From an uncultured Verrucomicrobiales bacterium (GTDB taxonomy: Bacteria > Verrucomicrobiota > Verrucomicrobiia > Verrucomicrobiales > Akkermansiaceae), in NCBI GenBank assembly GCA_937916505.1, contig CALFSW010000266.1, positions 1-57,296 on the forward strand: 57,296 nucleotides of DNA. Reading direction: 5' to 3'. The translations under genes were made by a program, and so were the position numbers. The notes below the pieces were generated by a model, which was not told the origin of the DNA, ran no database searches, and worked only from the letters and a program-made list of their open reading frames with translations. Shown here one piece after another: positions 9,608-18,784 of this stretch (its first letter is position 1; each line of letters opens with the position of its first letter).

Positions 9608-9698
9608 CTCGTCATTAGAAGAGGCTGCGGGAGATTTGCAAGATCACAGAGTCATCAGCTCAATGACATGATGGATTTAAGCGGCGCCAAGGCAGGTT

Positions 9699-10970
9699 CT
9701 ATCTCTCCAACAATACCTGATCCCCCAGCACCACCATCTCAACCGAACCCTTGAGGGTTTTATTGAGGAATGGAGTATTGGAACTCTTCGATTTCATGAA
9801 CTCCTTCGTAAAAGTCGTTTCCTTATTCGGATCAAAGACGATCAAATCTGCAGGCTTCCCCTCCGCAACTTCGGCAACTTCAAGCCTCATCATGCGACGG
9901 GGTTCGGCGGAGTAGCGTTTCACGATGAGATCCCAACCAAACTCACCCCTTGCGATGAAGCGATCGTGCAAGGAAACAAGCGCGGTATCAAGTCCGGTGA
10001 TACCATTTGGGGCATCAACAAAAGCCTGCGATTTTTCAAACTCGGTATGCGGAGCGTGGTCGGTGGCAATGATCCGGAAAACACCATCCTTGAGGCCCTG
10101 CAAAAGAGCGGCATTGTCTTCCCGTGTCCGGAGCGGCGGGTTCATCTTATAGTGAGTGTCGTAGTCGCCAATATCCTCGTCCGCAAACATCAGGTGGTGG
10201 GGTGAGACCTCTCCCGACACCTTGGCTCCGCGCTCATCACGCCACCAACGAATGGTCTCCATCCCGATGGCCGAGCTGACGTGTTGGATGTGCAATGTTG
10301 CTCCGGTTGCGTGTGCGAGTCGGATATCACGATCCATGCAAATCTCCTCGGCCAAAGCAGGCGTCCCTTGAATGCCCAGGCGATAACTAACGGGCCCCTC
10401 ATTAAGAGCACGTGGTCCGCAAAGCTGGGGATCCTCGCAGTGGCTCGCAAAAAACATGTCGAATTCCGTGCCATACTCCATTGCCCGCTTGAGCAAGGCG
10501 GCATTGGGAACAGCATCACCATCGTCGGTGAGCATCAGAATGCCGGCTTCTTTCAAACCCGCTATTGGAGCCATCTCGAAGCCTTTCCGATCCACCGTGA
10601 TGCACGCCGAAGTCAGAACCGGGATCCGGCACTTGGCACCTTGCTCGAGCACCCGCTTCACCACGGTTGGCGAGTCGATGGAAGGCGAGGTATTCGGCAT
10701 CATCACCACGCCGGTAATTCCGCCATTGATCGCCGCTTCGGTGCCGTCGAGAATCGTTTCCTTTTTCTCTTGGCCCGGCTCGCGGAAGTGAACGTGTGAA
10801 TCAAACATGCCGGGCATGATGATCTGACCGGAGCAATCGACGACGCGCGCTCCCTCGGGAACATCCATCACTTCAACAGCTTTGATCGTTCCATCAACGA
10901 TCCAAACATCCGCGCGTTGCGGGGCTTCATTTTCTGTGGCGACTTCACCGCCTTGGAGGAAGAGATTCAT
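9699..10970 (-). CDS. pyrC: Dihydroorotase (class I)
   Basis: A 423-residue class I dihydroorotase, catalysing the third step of pyrimidine synthesis (carbamoyl aspartate to dihydroorotate). The metal-binding motif DSHVHFREPG sits at residues 57-66 (His59 and His61), followed by the conserved MPNTSPSID loop. Later come SCHCEDP-type and histidine ligands (ASHCEDP, LHIQHVSSA) and the catalytic ATDHAPH motif. Length and motifs are complete, so it should be an active enzyme rather than a pseudo-DHOase. The start codon overlaps the end of pyrB by 4 bp, indicating translational coupling in a purD-pyrR-pyrB-pyrC run. Confidence 0.95.
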   Translation of the reverse strand: MNLFLQGGEVATENEAPQRADVWIVDGTIKAVEVMDVPEGARVVDCSGQIIMPGMFDSHVHFREPGQEKKETILDGTEAAINGGITGVVMMPNTSPSIDSPTVVKRVLEQGAKCRIPVLTSACITVDRKGFEMAPIAGLKEAGILMLTDDGDAVPNAALLKRAMEYGTEFDMFFASHCEDPQLCGPRALNEGPVSYRLGIQGTPALAEEICMDRDIRLAHATGATLHIQHVSSAIGMETIRWWRDERGAKVSGEVSPHHLMFADEDIGDYDTHYKMNPPLRTREDNAALLQGLKDGVFRIIATDHAPHTEFEKSQAFVDAPNGITGLDTALVSLHDRFIARGEFGWDLIVKRYSAEPRRMMRLEVAEVAEGKPADLIVFDPNKETTFTKEFMKSKSSNTPFLNKTLKGSVEMVVLGDQVLLER

Positions 10971-11878
10971 GAGACTTGTGGTTTAAGGCCGAAGAGAACC
11001 GCCATCCGCGCGGCGATTCCATTTTCAACTTGTTGGGAAATGAGACAGCGCTCGTAGTCGAGAACGGCATCGCAAAGCTCGACACCGCGGTTGATCGGCC
11101 CGGGATGCATGACATAAATGCCCTCATCGTTGATCCTTTCGAGCCGATCTTCGGTGATCCCAAAAACCGAGTGATACTCGCGGTCGCTCGGATAGAAGGG
11201 AGCATCCTGCCGCTCTTTCTGCACCCGTAAAAGATAAACCGCATCCGGCCCCCACTTCATCGCTTCCTCGTAATTGGTGAATCGTCGAAAACGAGTTTGC
11301 GGCACCAAGCTGCCGGGCCCGCAGAAAGCGATTTCGACTCCCAATTTCTCCAAAATAGTACTCGTGGAACGCGCCACCCGGCTATGCAGGATGTCCCCCA
11401 TAATGACGACCTTACGCCCCTCCATCTCGGGATAAACTTCGCGCAGGGTAAAGGCATCAAGCAAAGCCTGGGTAGGATGGGCATGGGCCCCATCTCCGGC
11501 ATTAATCACCGAGGCATTGGTCTGACGGGCAATCGCCGCCGGCTGGCCCGAGAGACGATGACGCACCACAATGTAATCCGCGCGCATCGCTTGGAGCGTG
11601 TCGATGGTATCGCGAACCGACTCCCCCTTTGTCACCGAGGAATGTGGTATGTCAAAGATCGTGACATCGGCCGAGAGGCGTTTGGCAGCCACTTCAAATG
11701 ACGAGAGGGTCCGCGTACTGGGTTCGTAAAAAAGCATCAGCACCGTTTTCCCCTTCAGCGCCGGCACCTTCTTCACCGAACGGGTAAAAAGATCTTTGAA
11801 TGGCACCGCCTGGTCAAGCAGATGAATGATTTCCGCGCGATCGAGAGAGACAATATCCAGGAAATCTTTGCGGGCCAT
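10967..11878 (-). CDS. pyrB: Aspartate carbamoyltransferase catalytic chain
   Basis: A 303-residue aspartate transcarbamoylase. The carbamoyl phosphate site STRTLSSF is at residues 54-61 and the mobile SVTKGES loop at 81-87. The HPTQALLDAFTL segment and the aspartate-binding LRVQKER segment are all present. No regulatory chain gene (pyrI) lies nearby. Together with the adjoining class I dihydroorotase this is the arrangement in which PyrB and PyrC may associate. It is 11 bp downstream of pyrR, with no Shine-Dalgarno motif before its ATG. Confidence 0.95.
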   Translation of the reverse strand: MARKDFLDIVSLDRAEIIHLLDQAVPFKDLFTRSVKKVPALKGKTVLMLFYEPSTRTLSSFEVAAKRLSADVTIFDIPHSSVTKGESVRDTIDTLQAMRADYIVVRHRLSGQPAAIARQTNASVINAGDGAHAHPTQALLDAFTLREVYPEMEGRKVVIMGDILHSRVARSTSTILEKLGVEIAFCGPGSLVPQTRFRRFTNYEEAMKWGPDAVYLLRVQKERQDAPFYPSDREYHSVFGITEDRLERINDEGIYVMHPGPINRGVELCDAVLDYERCLISQQVENGIAARMAVLFGLKPQVS

Positions 11879-11889
11879 AAATGTGGGAT

Positions 11890-12411
11890 CTATTGGGTAA
11901 TGATTTCGACCGACTCTTTGCCATCGGTCTTTTGTAAACTGACATCGACACGGTCCATTCGGTCTGTTTCGAGAGTCTTTCCGACAAAGCGCGGCTCAAT
12001 GGGGATTTCGCGATGTCCCCGGTCGATCAGAACGGCCAGGTCCACCTTGGCCGGGCGACCGTAGTCAAAAAGAGCATCGAGCGCGGCACGGATTGTGCGA
12101 CCGGTAAAAATGACATCGTCAACGAGCACGACATGGGATCCATCAACCGGAAAATCGATCTCGCTGCTCTGCAAGGTGGGATTGCTGCTAAGATGCTCGT
12201 AGTCGTCGCGATAAAGGGAGATGTCGAGTATCCCGAGCCGCACGTTTGCGCCCTTCTCTTTTAAAATACCAAAGACCCGTTCGGCCACTTCGTCGCCCCG
12301 ACTCCGAATCCCGATGAGATCAACGGAGCTCCCGCCAGCCGCAAGGAAAATTTGATCCGCCAGACGGCCGATTGCCGTCGAAATGGCTGATGGATCTAGC
12401 GCAGTGCTCAT
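11890..12411 (-). CDS. pyrR: PyrR-type bifunctional pyrimidine regulator / uracil phosphoribosyltransferase
   Basis: The frame opens at 12486, but the ATG at 12411 gives 173 residues and the family's usual opening, so I use that. The protein is a type I phosphoribosyltransferase with the PRPP loop VVLVDDVIFTGRT at about 94-106 and the PyrR signature near ISLYRDD and LIDRGHREIPI. PyrR proteins bind leader RNA to attenuate pyr operons and weakly convert uracil to UMP. Only 28 bp separate it from purD upstream, and I see no PyrR anti-antiterminator consensus or attenuator hairpin there or before purD. RNA-binding control at this locus is therefore unproven, and it may act mainly in uracil salvage or at another site. 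Confidence 0.92.
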   Translation of the reverse strand: MSTALDPSAISTAIGRLADQIFLAAGGSSVDLIGIRSRGDEVAERVFGILKEKGANVRLGILDISLYRDDYEHLSSNPTLQSSEIDFPVDGSHVVLVDDVIFTGRTIRAALDALFDYGRPAKVDLAVLIDRGHREIPIEPRFVGKTLETDRMDRVDVSLQKTDGKESVEIITQ

Positions 12412-12439
12412 TCGCTTCCGAGAGATTAGGAATGTGCGC

Positions 12440-13711
12440 CTAGAAATGCAAGCGACCAATGTCAGCGCGTCGTTGGCTTCCATCAAAGGTCACTTTGGCG
12501 GCTTCGGCGTGGGCTTTTTCAACGGCCTCCCCACGGGTCTCTCCGCCCGCTACGATTGCCAGAACCCGCCCCCCGTTTGTTGCCCAATCATCGCCAACTT
12601 TCTTGGTTCCGGCATGGTAGACGCGAGTATCATTCACCGAATCAAGACCGCTGATGACATCGCCGGCACGCGAAGACTCGGGATATCCCGCCGAAGCGAG
12701 AATACAACAAACGGACCATCCTTCGCTGAAGGAAAGGAGTTCGGGCTTGAGATTCCCTTTGGCCCCTTCGAAGCAGAATTGTGCAAGATCTCCTGAAACC
12801 AAGGGCATCACAGCCTGACACTCGGGATCACCAAAACGACAATTATACTCGATGATCTTCGGCCCATCCGCTGTCAGCATCAAACCAAAGTAAAGGAACC
12901 CTTTGTAGTTGAGTTTGTCCTTCTCAAGGCCAGCGACGGTGGGAGCCACAATCTCCTCATCGATCCGCTTCATCAGATCGGCATCTGCCAGCTGGCGACT
13001 CGCCACCGCGCCCATGCCCCCGGTATTGGGGCCTTCGTCCCCTTCGCCAATCCGTTTGTAGTCACGGGCCGGAGTCAGAATCAGATAGTCCGGACCACTC
13101 ACCGCCGCGAAAATGGAAATCTCGGGTCCAATCAGGCATTCTTCGACCAGCAACCGTCCGGGCCCGAAACGACGCTCGACCATGACCTCTTGTAGAAACT
13201 CCTCTGCCGCCGCTTCATCAGGACAGACTGCCACGCCCTTGCCTGCCGCGAGGCCGTCGAATTTGAGAACGGTGGGATACTTCCCTGCGATCGCAGCACG
13301 GGCTTCCTCCACATCAGCACAGCCCGCAGCCGCACCGGTCGGGATGGCGTGACGCTGCATAAATTCCTTTGCAAATTCCTTCGATGCCTCCATTTGGGCC
13401 GCCGCAAACGGTGGTCCCCAGCAGGGAATCCCCGCATCCTCGCAACGATTGGCCAAGCCCTCACCGGTGACGAGGTAGCTTTCCTCACCCGCCACACAAA
13501 GATCGATTCCAGCCATTGTCATCCACGACATTAGCGAATCCAGATCATGTGCTTCCACTTTTCCCGCGCCCTCAATTTCATGAATCGCCTCACTCCCGGG
13601 AAAGCAAAACACCTCGGGTTCGCTCGCTGACTCACGGAGGGCCCGAATCAGGGCGTGCTCACGTCCACCTTTTCCGACAACGCAGATTTTCACGTCGCCG
13701 GAATAGCGCAT
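12440..13711 (-). CDS. purD: Phosphoribosylamine--glycine ligase (GAR synthetase)
   Basis: A 423-residue ATP-grasp enzyme of purine synthesis, joining phosphoribosylamine and glycine. The start region reads VKICVVGKGGREHAL. The ATP-grasp lysine segment LKFDGLAAGKGVAV and the metal site NCRFGDPECQ are both intact. The frame stays open to 14587, but that part is antisense to the neighbouring nucleotidyltransferase. I use the ATG at 13711, preceded closely by GGGAGG. A GTG at 13693, which starts directly at the conserved VKICVV, is an alternative. It leads the purD-pyrR-pyrB-pyrC run, mixing purine and pyrimidine synthesis, and faces the nucleotidyltransferase gene across a 78-bp divergent region. 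Confidence 0.93.
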   Translation of the reverse strand: MRYSGDVKICVVGKGGREHALIRALRESASEPEVFCFPGSEAIHEIEGAGKVEAHDLDSLMSWMTMAGIDLCVAGEESYLVTGEGLANRCEDAGIPCWGPPFAAAQMEASKEFAKEFMQRHAIPTGAAAGCADVEEARAAIAGKYPTVLKFDGLAAGKGVAVCPDEAAAEEFLQEVMVERRFGPGRLLVEECLIGPEISIFAAVSGPDYLILTPARDYKRIGEGDEGPNTGGMGAVASRQLADADLMKRIDEEIVAPTVAGLEKDKLNYKGFLYFGLMLTADGPKIIEYNCRFGDPECQAVMPLVSGDLAQFCFEGAKGNLKPELLSFSEGWSVCCILASAGYPESSRAGDVISGLDSVNDTRVYHAGTKKVGDDWATNGGRVLAIVAGGETRGEAVEKAHAEAAKVTFDGSQRRADIGRLHF

Positions 13712-13738
13712 TGGCCTCCCTTTGACCAAGGAAACAAT

Positions 13739-13749
13739 GGAGATTCTCC
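13739..13749. promoter_or_regulatory. Short palindrome between purD and the nucleotidyltransferase gene
   Basis: GGAGATTCTCC is a perfect 5-1-5 inverted repeat inside the 78-bp divergent spacer. It could be a small operator, but an 11-bp palindrome is also easily fortuitous. Confidence 0.2.
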
Positions 13750-13789
13750 CTTGCCATTCCCTCCCGTTCCCGCCCAACTCCCTTCCGAC

Positions 13790-14704
13790 ATGGTAAATTC
13801 TCCTGCACTCGTCGTTCTCGCCGCCGGAATGGGCAGCCGTTACGGTGGCCTGAAACAAATGGACCCGATGGGCCCGAACGGCGAAACCGTCCTGGACTAC
13901 TCCGTCTTCGATGCCATCCGCGCCGGCTTTTCCAAAGTCATTTTCGTCATCCGCGAGGATTTCGCCGAAGCCTTCCAGGCTATTGTCGGAGCGAAGTTTG
14001 CGACCAAGGTCGAAGTGGCCTATGCGTTTCAAAAGCTCGACGACCTTCCCGAAGGATATACTGTCCCTGAAGGTCGTCAAAAGCCGTGGGGCACCTCCCA
14101 CGCCATTCTCGCCGCTCGCAATGAAATCGACCGACCCTTCGCCGTCATCAATGCCGACGACTTTTACGGCGCCGACGCTTATCACCAAGCCGCCAGCTTT
14201 CTGACCGGCAATCCACCCGAGGGCGACAAAGCCCACTACGCTCTGGTCGGTTACCAAATCGTCAATACCCTTTCCGATCACGGGGCCGTGAACCGGGGGG
14301 TCTGCCAAATTGAAAAGGGCCTCCTCAAAGGCGTCGAGGAAGTTGTTAAAATTTCCCGCAAGGACACCGACCAGATCGAAGGACGTGGGCTTGATGGCAA
14401 CGCCTGTCTGGTCGATGAAGACGTCGTGGTCTCGATGAACCTTTGGGCTTTCCCGGTCTCCTTCCTCGGCGAGCTCATGGATCACTTTTCCAACTTCCTT
14501 GCCGAACGCGGCACTGAGGAAAAAAGCGAGTGCTACATCCCTACCGTCGTCGATGATCTCGTCAATTGCGGCATCGCGGATTGCCACGTTCTCAAAACCT
14601 CATCAACCTGGTTCGGCGTCACCTATCCCGAAGACAAGCCTCACGTCGTCGAGAACATCAAGGGCCTCGTTAACTCCGGCGAATACCCCTCACCTTTGCT
14701 TTAG
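13790..14704 (+). CDS. Sugar-nucleotidyltransferase-like protein
   Basis: I start this at the ATG at 13790, giving 304 residues. The frame upstream to 13655 is antisense purD. The protein opens with a nucleotidyltransferase glycine-rich loop LAAGMGSRYGGLKQMDP, then a substrate segment KPWGTSHAIL and a metal-binding acidic pair in NADDFYGADA. This is the NTP_transferase fold of NDP-sugar pyrophosphorylases such as RmlA and GalU, but it is a distinct subgroup and lacks a C-terminal hexapeptide-repeat domain. The sugar and nucleotide substrates are unknown. fdhD begins 6 bp after its stop, so the two are probably cotranscribed, although no functional link is obvious. Confidence 0.8.
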   Translation: MVNSPALVVLAAGMGSRYGGLKQMDPMGPNGETVLDYSVFDAIRAGFSKVIFVIREDFAEAFQAIVGAKFATKVEVAYAFQKLDDLPEGYTVPEGRQKPWGTSHAILAARNEIDRPFAVINADDFYGADAYHQAASFLTGNPPEGDKAHYALVGYQIVNTLSDHGAVNRGVCQIEKGLLKGVEEVVKISRKDTDQIEGRGLDGNACLVDEDVVVSMNLWAFPVSFLGELMDHFSNFLAERGTEEKSECYIPTVVDDLVNCGIADCHVLKTSSTWFGVTYPEDKPHVVENIKGLVNSGEYPSPLL

Positions 14705-14710
14705 CCCCTC

Positions 14711-15481
14711 ATGTCAAAGTCTTCTTCCGACGTACAGATCACCCGATGGTCGGGAGGAGCGATTGAAACGCGCGACGACATCGTCGCCGTTGAAGAGCCA
14801 TTGCAAGTGGTGGTCGATGGCCGCCCGCTCGCGGTCCTCATGCGCACCCCGGGTGATGACGAACTCCTCGTGATGGGCTTTCTCCTCACCGAGGGTATCA
14901 TTGACAAAGCCTCCCAAGCCCGTCGGATCGACCTCGAAGCGAGGGATAACCACGCCATGGTCTTCCTGATCGACGACCATCAGTGCGACTGGGAACGTCT
15001 CACCCGCCACCTCTTCTCGGCTTCCTCCTGCGGACTCTGCGGAAAAGCCACCATCGAGGCCATTCTCCAAAGCCATCCGCCGATCGAAAACAGACCCGAG
15101 TTCGAACCAGAGGTCATTCAAAAGGCCCCCGACGTGATGCGCGCCGCGCAAGCCAACTTTGACTCCACCGGCGGCATCCATGCCTCCGGCATCTTTTCAA
15201 AAACAGGAGAGCTCCTTGTCCTTCGCGAAGACGTTGGCCGCCACAACGCGCTCGATAAAGTCATCGGAGAAGGGCTCATCAAAGGCATCGACTTTTCCGA
15301 ATGTTTCCTGCTCGTCTCCGGTCGCATCTCCTTCGAGCTCATGCAAAAAGCTGTCGCCGCCCGCCTTCCTCTCGTGGCCGGGATTTCCGCGCCCTCATCG
15401 CTCGCGGTGAGCTTTGCCAAAACTTCCGGACAAAGCCTCATTGGATTCCTTCGTCCCCCGACGATGAATACCTACGCTTAA
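14711..15481 (+). CDS. fdhD: Formate dehydrogenase accessory sulfurtransferase FdhD
   Basis: A 256-residue FdhD protein, which moves sulfur from a cysteine desulfurase to the molybdenum cofactor (bis-MGD) of formate dehydrogenase-type enzymes. The essential Cys pair is CGLC at residues 107-110. The conserved TGGIHASGIF and VGRHNALDKVIG segments follow. All key residues are present. No formate dehydrogenase or molybdopterin gene is in this window, so its client enzyme is encoded elsewhere. It begins 6 bp after the nucleotidyltransferase gene and is followed at once by a short AT-ended hairpin. Confidence 0.93.
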   Translation: MSKSSSDVQITRWSGGAIETRDDIVAVEEPLQVVVDGRPLAVLMRTPGDDELLVMGFLLTEGIIDKASQARRIDLEARDNHAMVFLIDDHQCDWERLTRHLFSASSCGLCGKATIEAILQSHPPIENRPEFEPEVIQKAPDVMRAAQANFDSTGGIHASGIFSKTGELLVLREDVGRHNALDKVIGEGLIKGIDFSECFLLVSGRISFELMQKAVAARLPLVAGISAPSSLAVSFAKTSGQSLIGFLRPPTMNTYA

Positions 15482-15483
15482 AG

Positions 15484-15501
15484 AAAATCCCTCCGGATTT
15501 T
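15484..15501 (+). terminator. Possible weak terminator hairpin after fdhD
   Basis: AAAATCC-CTCC-GGATTTT is a perfect 7-bp stem with a 4-nt loop, three bases after the fdhD stop codon. Its right arm ends in TTTT. The stem is short and has few GC pairs, so termination would be inefficient. Confidence 0.4.
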
Positions 15502-15551
15502 CACATTCGGATCATCAGGACTTCACAAACCGGGTGCATGGTCCCGGCACG

Positions 15552-17471
15552 ATGAAACGACTCCTATCCCTCTTCTTCGTTCTCGCCTCCCTCGCACAAG
15601 GTTCTGAACAATCCCCGCACTTCCAGGTCCACCGCGACCACCAGGTCGATTCCTTCCCTCTCAAATCTTCCCACTCGGATGTCTCAATCGCCGGACCGAT
15701 TGCTCAGGTTGAGTTGACGCAAACCTACAGCAACGATGGCGATCAGCCCATTGATGCGACTTACATCTTCCCGGCTTCCACCAAAGCGGCTGTTCACGGA
15801 ATGACGATGAAGATCGGCGATCGCACCATCGTCGCCGAGATTCAGGAAAAGAAAAAAGCCCGCGAAACCTTCGAAAAAGCCAAAGCGGAAAACAAATCAG
15901 CCAGCCTCCTCACCCAAAAACGCCCCAACATTTTCTCGATGGAAGTCGCGAGGATTCTCCCCGGCGACGAACTCACCCTCACCCTTCGCTACAGCGAGAT
16001 CCTCGTTCCAAATTCGAGTGTCTACGAACTCGTCATCCCCACTGCAATCGGCCCTCGATTCAGCGAAGGAACTGCCCGCGAAGAAAGCGTTTCCAATCCC
16101 TTCCTCGGCGAAGGACAAACCACTCCGACCCGGTTTTCGATCGATCTTGCCCTCGCAAGTCCCCTTCCCATTAAATCACTCGCTTGTCCCAGCCATGACC
16201 AGGCAAAGATCACCTTCACCAGCAAGAGGGACGCCAATCTCAAACTCCCTGCGGTTCAACCCGACCGCGATTTCATCCTCCGCTACCAGCTGGCAGGAAA
16301 AAAAATCCAGAGCGGTCTCCTGACTCACCAAGGCCAGGGCGAAAATACCTTTCTCCTGCAACTTGAACCACCGGTTGAAGTGACCTCCGGAGACATTCCC
16401 GAGCGCGACTTCATCTTCGTCATCGATGTTTCCGGTTCCATGAAGGGCTTCCCCTTGAATCTTGCCAAGGATCTCTTTCGTGACCTCACGACAACTCTCC
16501 GCCCCAAGGACAGTTTCAACATGCTCCTCTTTGCCGGAGCCAACGAACTCCTCTCCCTCCGGTCACTTTCTGCAAACAAGGGAAACATCGACAAGGCCAT
16601 CAAATTCCTTGAACAGGCACGGGGAAACGGCGGAACCCGACTCCTCAACGCCCTCGACCAAGCCCTTGCCCTCCCTAATGATCGCGACCGCTCACGTTCA
16701 CTTGTCCTCATCTCGGATGGTTATATCGACGCCGAAGCCAAGGTCTTTGACCTCATCAAAAACAAAGCGAGTGGAACCAACATCTTCCCCCTTGGGGTTG
16801 GCTCGAGTGTCAACCGCCACCTCATCGAAGGACTCAGCCACTTCGCTGGAAACGACCACTTCATTGTCTCCCATTCAACCCAAGGCGACAAAGTGAAGGA
16901 GCGATTCCGCAAGTCAATCTCGACTCCGGTTCTCACCAATATCCAAATCACAGCCGAGGGAGTCACTCTCGCCGACCTTCTCCCCGCCCGACAGCCGGAC
17001 CTCTTTGCCGGCCAGCCACTTTCACTCGTTGGAAAATGGAACGGCAAAAATTCCGGCACCCTCACCCTAACCGGCACGACGGGTGACGGTCAAAAAATCT
17101 CACAAGCCTTTGAGATCGCTCCTGATGAATTGAACCCTTCCCTTCCCGTTCTTTGGGCCCGGGCAAAGGTCCGCGAACTGGCCGACTTCGCCACTCTCAC
17201 TGGTCGTGAGTCCGAAGCTCAAGAGGTCACAAATCTCGGACTAAAATATCAACTCCTCACCCCCTTCACCTCCTTCGTGGCAGCTTCTCCCGAAGCACGT
17301 GAATCGAAGCAGGACAGCATCGCCGTGAAGCAGGCCAAACCACTTCCACATGGCGTTTCGCAATCTGCGAAATCAGGCGGGTCATCGGGTTCGGTTCCCG
17401 AGCCTTCGTCCGGACTTCTTGTGATGTTGGTCGGACTGCTCACCGTGACTCTGCGTGTGCGGAGAAGCTAA
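15552..17471 (+). CDS. Exported VIT + von Willebrand A domain protein with PEP-CTERM-type sorting tail
   Basis: A 639-residue secreted protein starting at the ATG at 15552; an upstream ATG at 15534 would spoil the signal peptide MKRLLSLFFVLASLAQG. It carries an N-terminal VIT domain (about 25-155), recognisable by AQVELTQTYSN and ATYIFPASTKAAVHGM. A VWA domain follows from about 288, with MIDAS motif DVSGS near 294-298. The last 25 residues read VPEP, a hydrophobic helix, then RVRRS, which is the three-part PEP-CTERM pattern recognised by exosortases. It is thus an exported protein expected to be cut and transferred by the exosortase encoded 20 bp downstream. VIT-VWA proteins often mediate matrix or surface interactions; the ligand here is unknown. 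Confidence 0.88.
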   Translation: MKRLLSLFFVLASLAQGSEQSPHFQVHRDHQVDSFPLKSSHSDVSIAGPIAQVELTQTYSNDGDQPIDATYIFPASTKAAVHGMTMKIGDRTIVAEIQEKKKARETFEKAKAENKSASLLTQKRPNIFSMEVARILPGDELTLTLRYSEILVPNSSVYELVIPTAIGPRFSEGTAREESVSNPFLGEGQTTPTRFSIDLALASPLPIKSLACPSHDQAKITFTSKRDANLKLPAVQPDRDFILRYQLAGKKIQSGLLTHQGQGENTFLLQLEPPVEVTSGDIPERDFIFVIDVSGSMKGFPLNLAKDLFRDLTTTLRPKDSFNMLLFAGANELLSLRSLSANKGNIDKAIKFLEQARGNGGTRLLNALDQALALPNDRDRSRSLVLISDGYIDAEAKVFDLIKNKASGTNIFPLGVGSSVNRHLIEGLSHFAGNDHFIVSHSTQGDKVKERFRKSISTPVLTNIQITAEGVTLADLLPARQPDLFAGQPLSLVGKWNGKNSGTLTLTGTTGDGQKISQAFEIAPDELNPSLPVLWARAKVRELADFATLTGRESEAQEVTNLGLKYQLLTPFTSFVAASPEARESKQDSIAVKQAKPLPHGVSQSAKSGGSSGSVPEPSSGLLVMLVGLLTVTLRVRRS

Positions 17472-17491
17472 AACCAGAACACGGCCAAATA

Positions 17492-18784
17492 ATGAAAACG
17501 CGAAGAATTCTCGCAATCGTTGCCTTGATCGCAGCCTTTCTACCCGTGCTGAACTGGTATTGGCTTCGTCTCGGCAATGGCAGCGGGGAACCCTTCGGTC
17601 TCCTGGCGCTGGCTCTCGCAGTCGGTCTTGCCTTTCAACACCGCCACTCCCCGAGTCTTCGACTCGCCGAGATTTCCATTCTTCTCTACGGGCTTGGGAT
17701 CTTCTTTGTCCCTCCTCTTCTTCGCACGATTCCTGCTCTGGCGACCATTGCTTTCCTCACGGGAATGCACCGGCAAGCAGGTCAGTTCGGACTGCTCTTG
17801 TTATCCCTACCCATGCAAGCATCTCTCGATTTCTTCCTCGGATATCCCTTCCGTCTGATCACCGCTGAAGGCGCTCGTATTTTGGTGAACCTCGTCGGCT
17901 ATCCGGTTGAACGTCTTGGAGTGCAGCTCTCGCTTAAGGGCGTCATCGTCTCCGTCGATCCCCCATGCAGTGGACTGCAAATGCTCTGGGCTTCCGCCCT
18001 GCTCACTGCTCTCCTCGCGGCCCTCTTCCGATTGAGCTATCGTCAAACCTTCTACCTTGGTTTGATCGCATTGGCTCTCTGTCTCGTCGCAAACATCCTT
18101 CGCGCTGCTGCGCTATTCTTCCCGGAGTCCGGAATGATCTCGCTTCCCGGCTTCTTACATGAAGGGATTGGCCTCGCGTTTTTCGCCCTCGCAAGTTGCG
18201 CGCTCGCGGCCTTTGCGAGAAGGTTTCACCATCCGGCAAGCGGCTCAGCCTCACAGAAAAAACTGATCTCACGTCGTTTCATTGGGCTCGCGTGCGGAGT
18301 CTCTCTCATCACTTTCCTTCCGGCCAGGACACAGTCCCCGCCAACTCCCGAAGACCTCAAGACGCTCTCGACCTTTCAGGGCCGCGCGGTTGAAGAAATC
18401 TCCTTAAGCCCTCGCGAAGAAGCCTTTGCCCGGAACTTCCCCGGTCAGCTGAAAATCTATCGGGTCGGAGAAGACACTTTGATCATCCGTAGAATCACGA
18501 AAGCCTCACGCATGCTTCATCCCAGCTACCATTGCCTCAAAGCGGAAGGTTTCACCATCAGTGATTCCAGCGTTCGGGTAGATGATCAGGGCAAATCATT
18601 TCTTTCCTATTATGCTACGAGAATCAACGAACACTTCCTCGTCACCGAAAAGATGCGAGACCTCGCTGACGATAAACAATGGACGGAAGTTTCGGCTTGG
18701 TATTGGCACGCCCTTTTCAATCCCAACTCCGGACCTTGGGAAGCCGAAACTCTCTTAACACCTCTCTCCAAAAATCATGAATGA
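17492..18784 (+). CDS. Exosortase with C-terminal EpsI-like extension, dedicated to the VIT protein
   Basis: A 430-residue polytopic membrane protein. The exosortase catalytic triad is clear: Cys159 in PPCSGLQML, Arg204 in NILRAAALFF and His223 in FLHEGIGLAFF, placed between hydrophobic helices spanning residues 5-245. A further helix near 265 is followed by about 160 extracytoplasmic residues containing HPSYHCLKAEGF, which resembles the EpsI-type domain often fused to exosortases. By family, it cleaves the PEP-CTERM tail and attaches the protein to another carrier. The adjacent VIT protein carries the only such tail I found in this window, suggesting a one-enzyme/one-substrate pair. The gene overlaps the next by 8 bp. 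Bacteroidota have a comparable VIT-exosortase pairing known as XrtN, but I cannot place this enzyme in a named subfamily. Confidence 0.87.
   Translation: MKTRRILAIVALIAAFLPVLNWYWLRLGNGSGEPFGLLALALAVGLAFQHRHSPSLRLAEISILLYGLGIFFVPPLLRTIPALATIAFLTGMHRQAGQFGLLLLSLPMQASLDFFLGYPFRLITAEGARILVNLVGYPVERLGVQLSLKGVIVSVDPPCSGLQMLWASALLTALLAALFRLSYRQTFYLGLIALALCLVANILRAAALFFPESGMISLPGFLHEGIGLAFFALASCALAAFARRFHHPASGSASQKKLISRRFIGLACGVSLITFLPARTQSPPTPEDLKTLSTFQGRAVEEISLSPREEAFARNFPGQLKIYRVGEDTLIIRRITKASRMLHPSYHCLKAEGFTISDSSVRVDDQGKSFLSYYATRINEHFLVTEKMRDLADDKQWTEVSAWYWHALFNPNSGPWEAETLLTPLSKNHE

Noticed and set aside
13712-14587. Long upstream extension of the purD frame
   Set aside because: Antisense to the nucleotidyltransferase gene; GAR synthetase begins near 13711.
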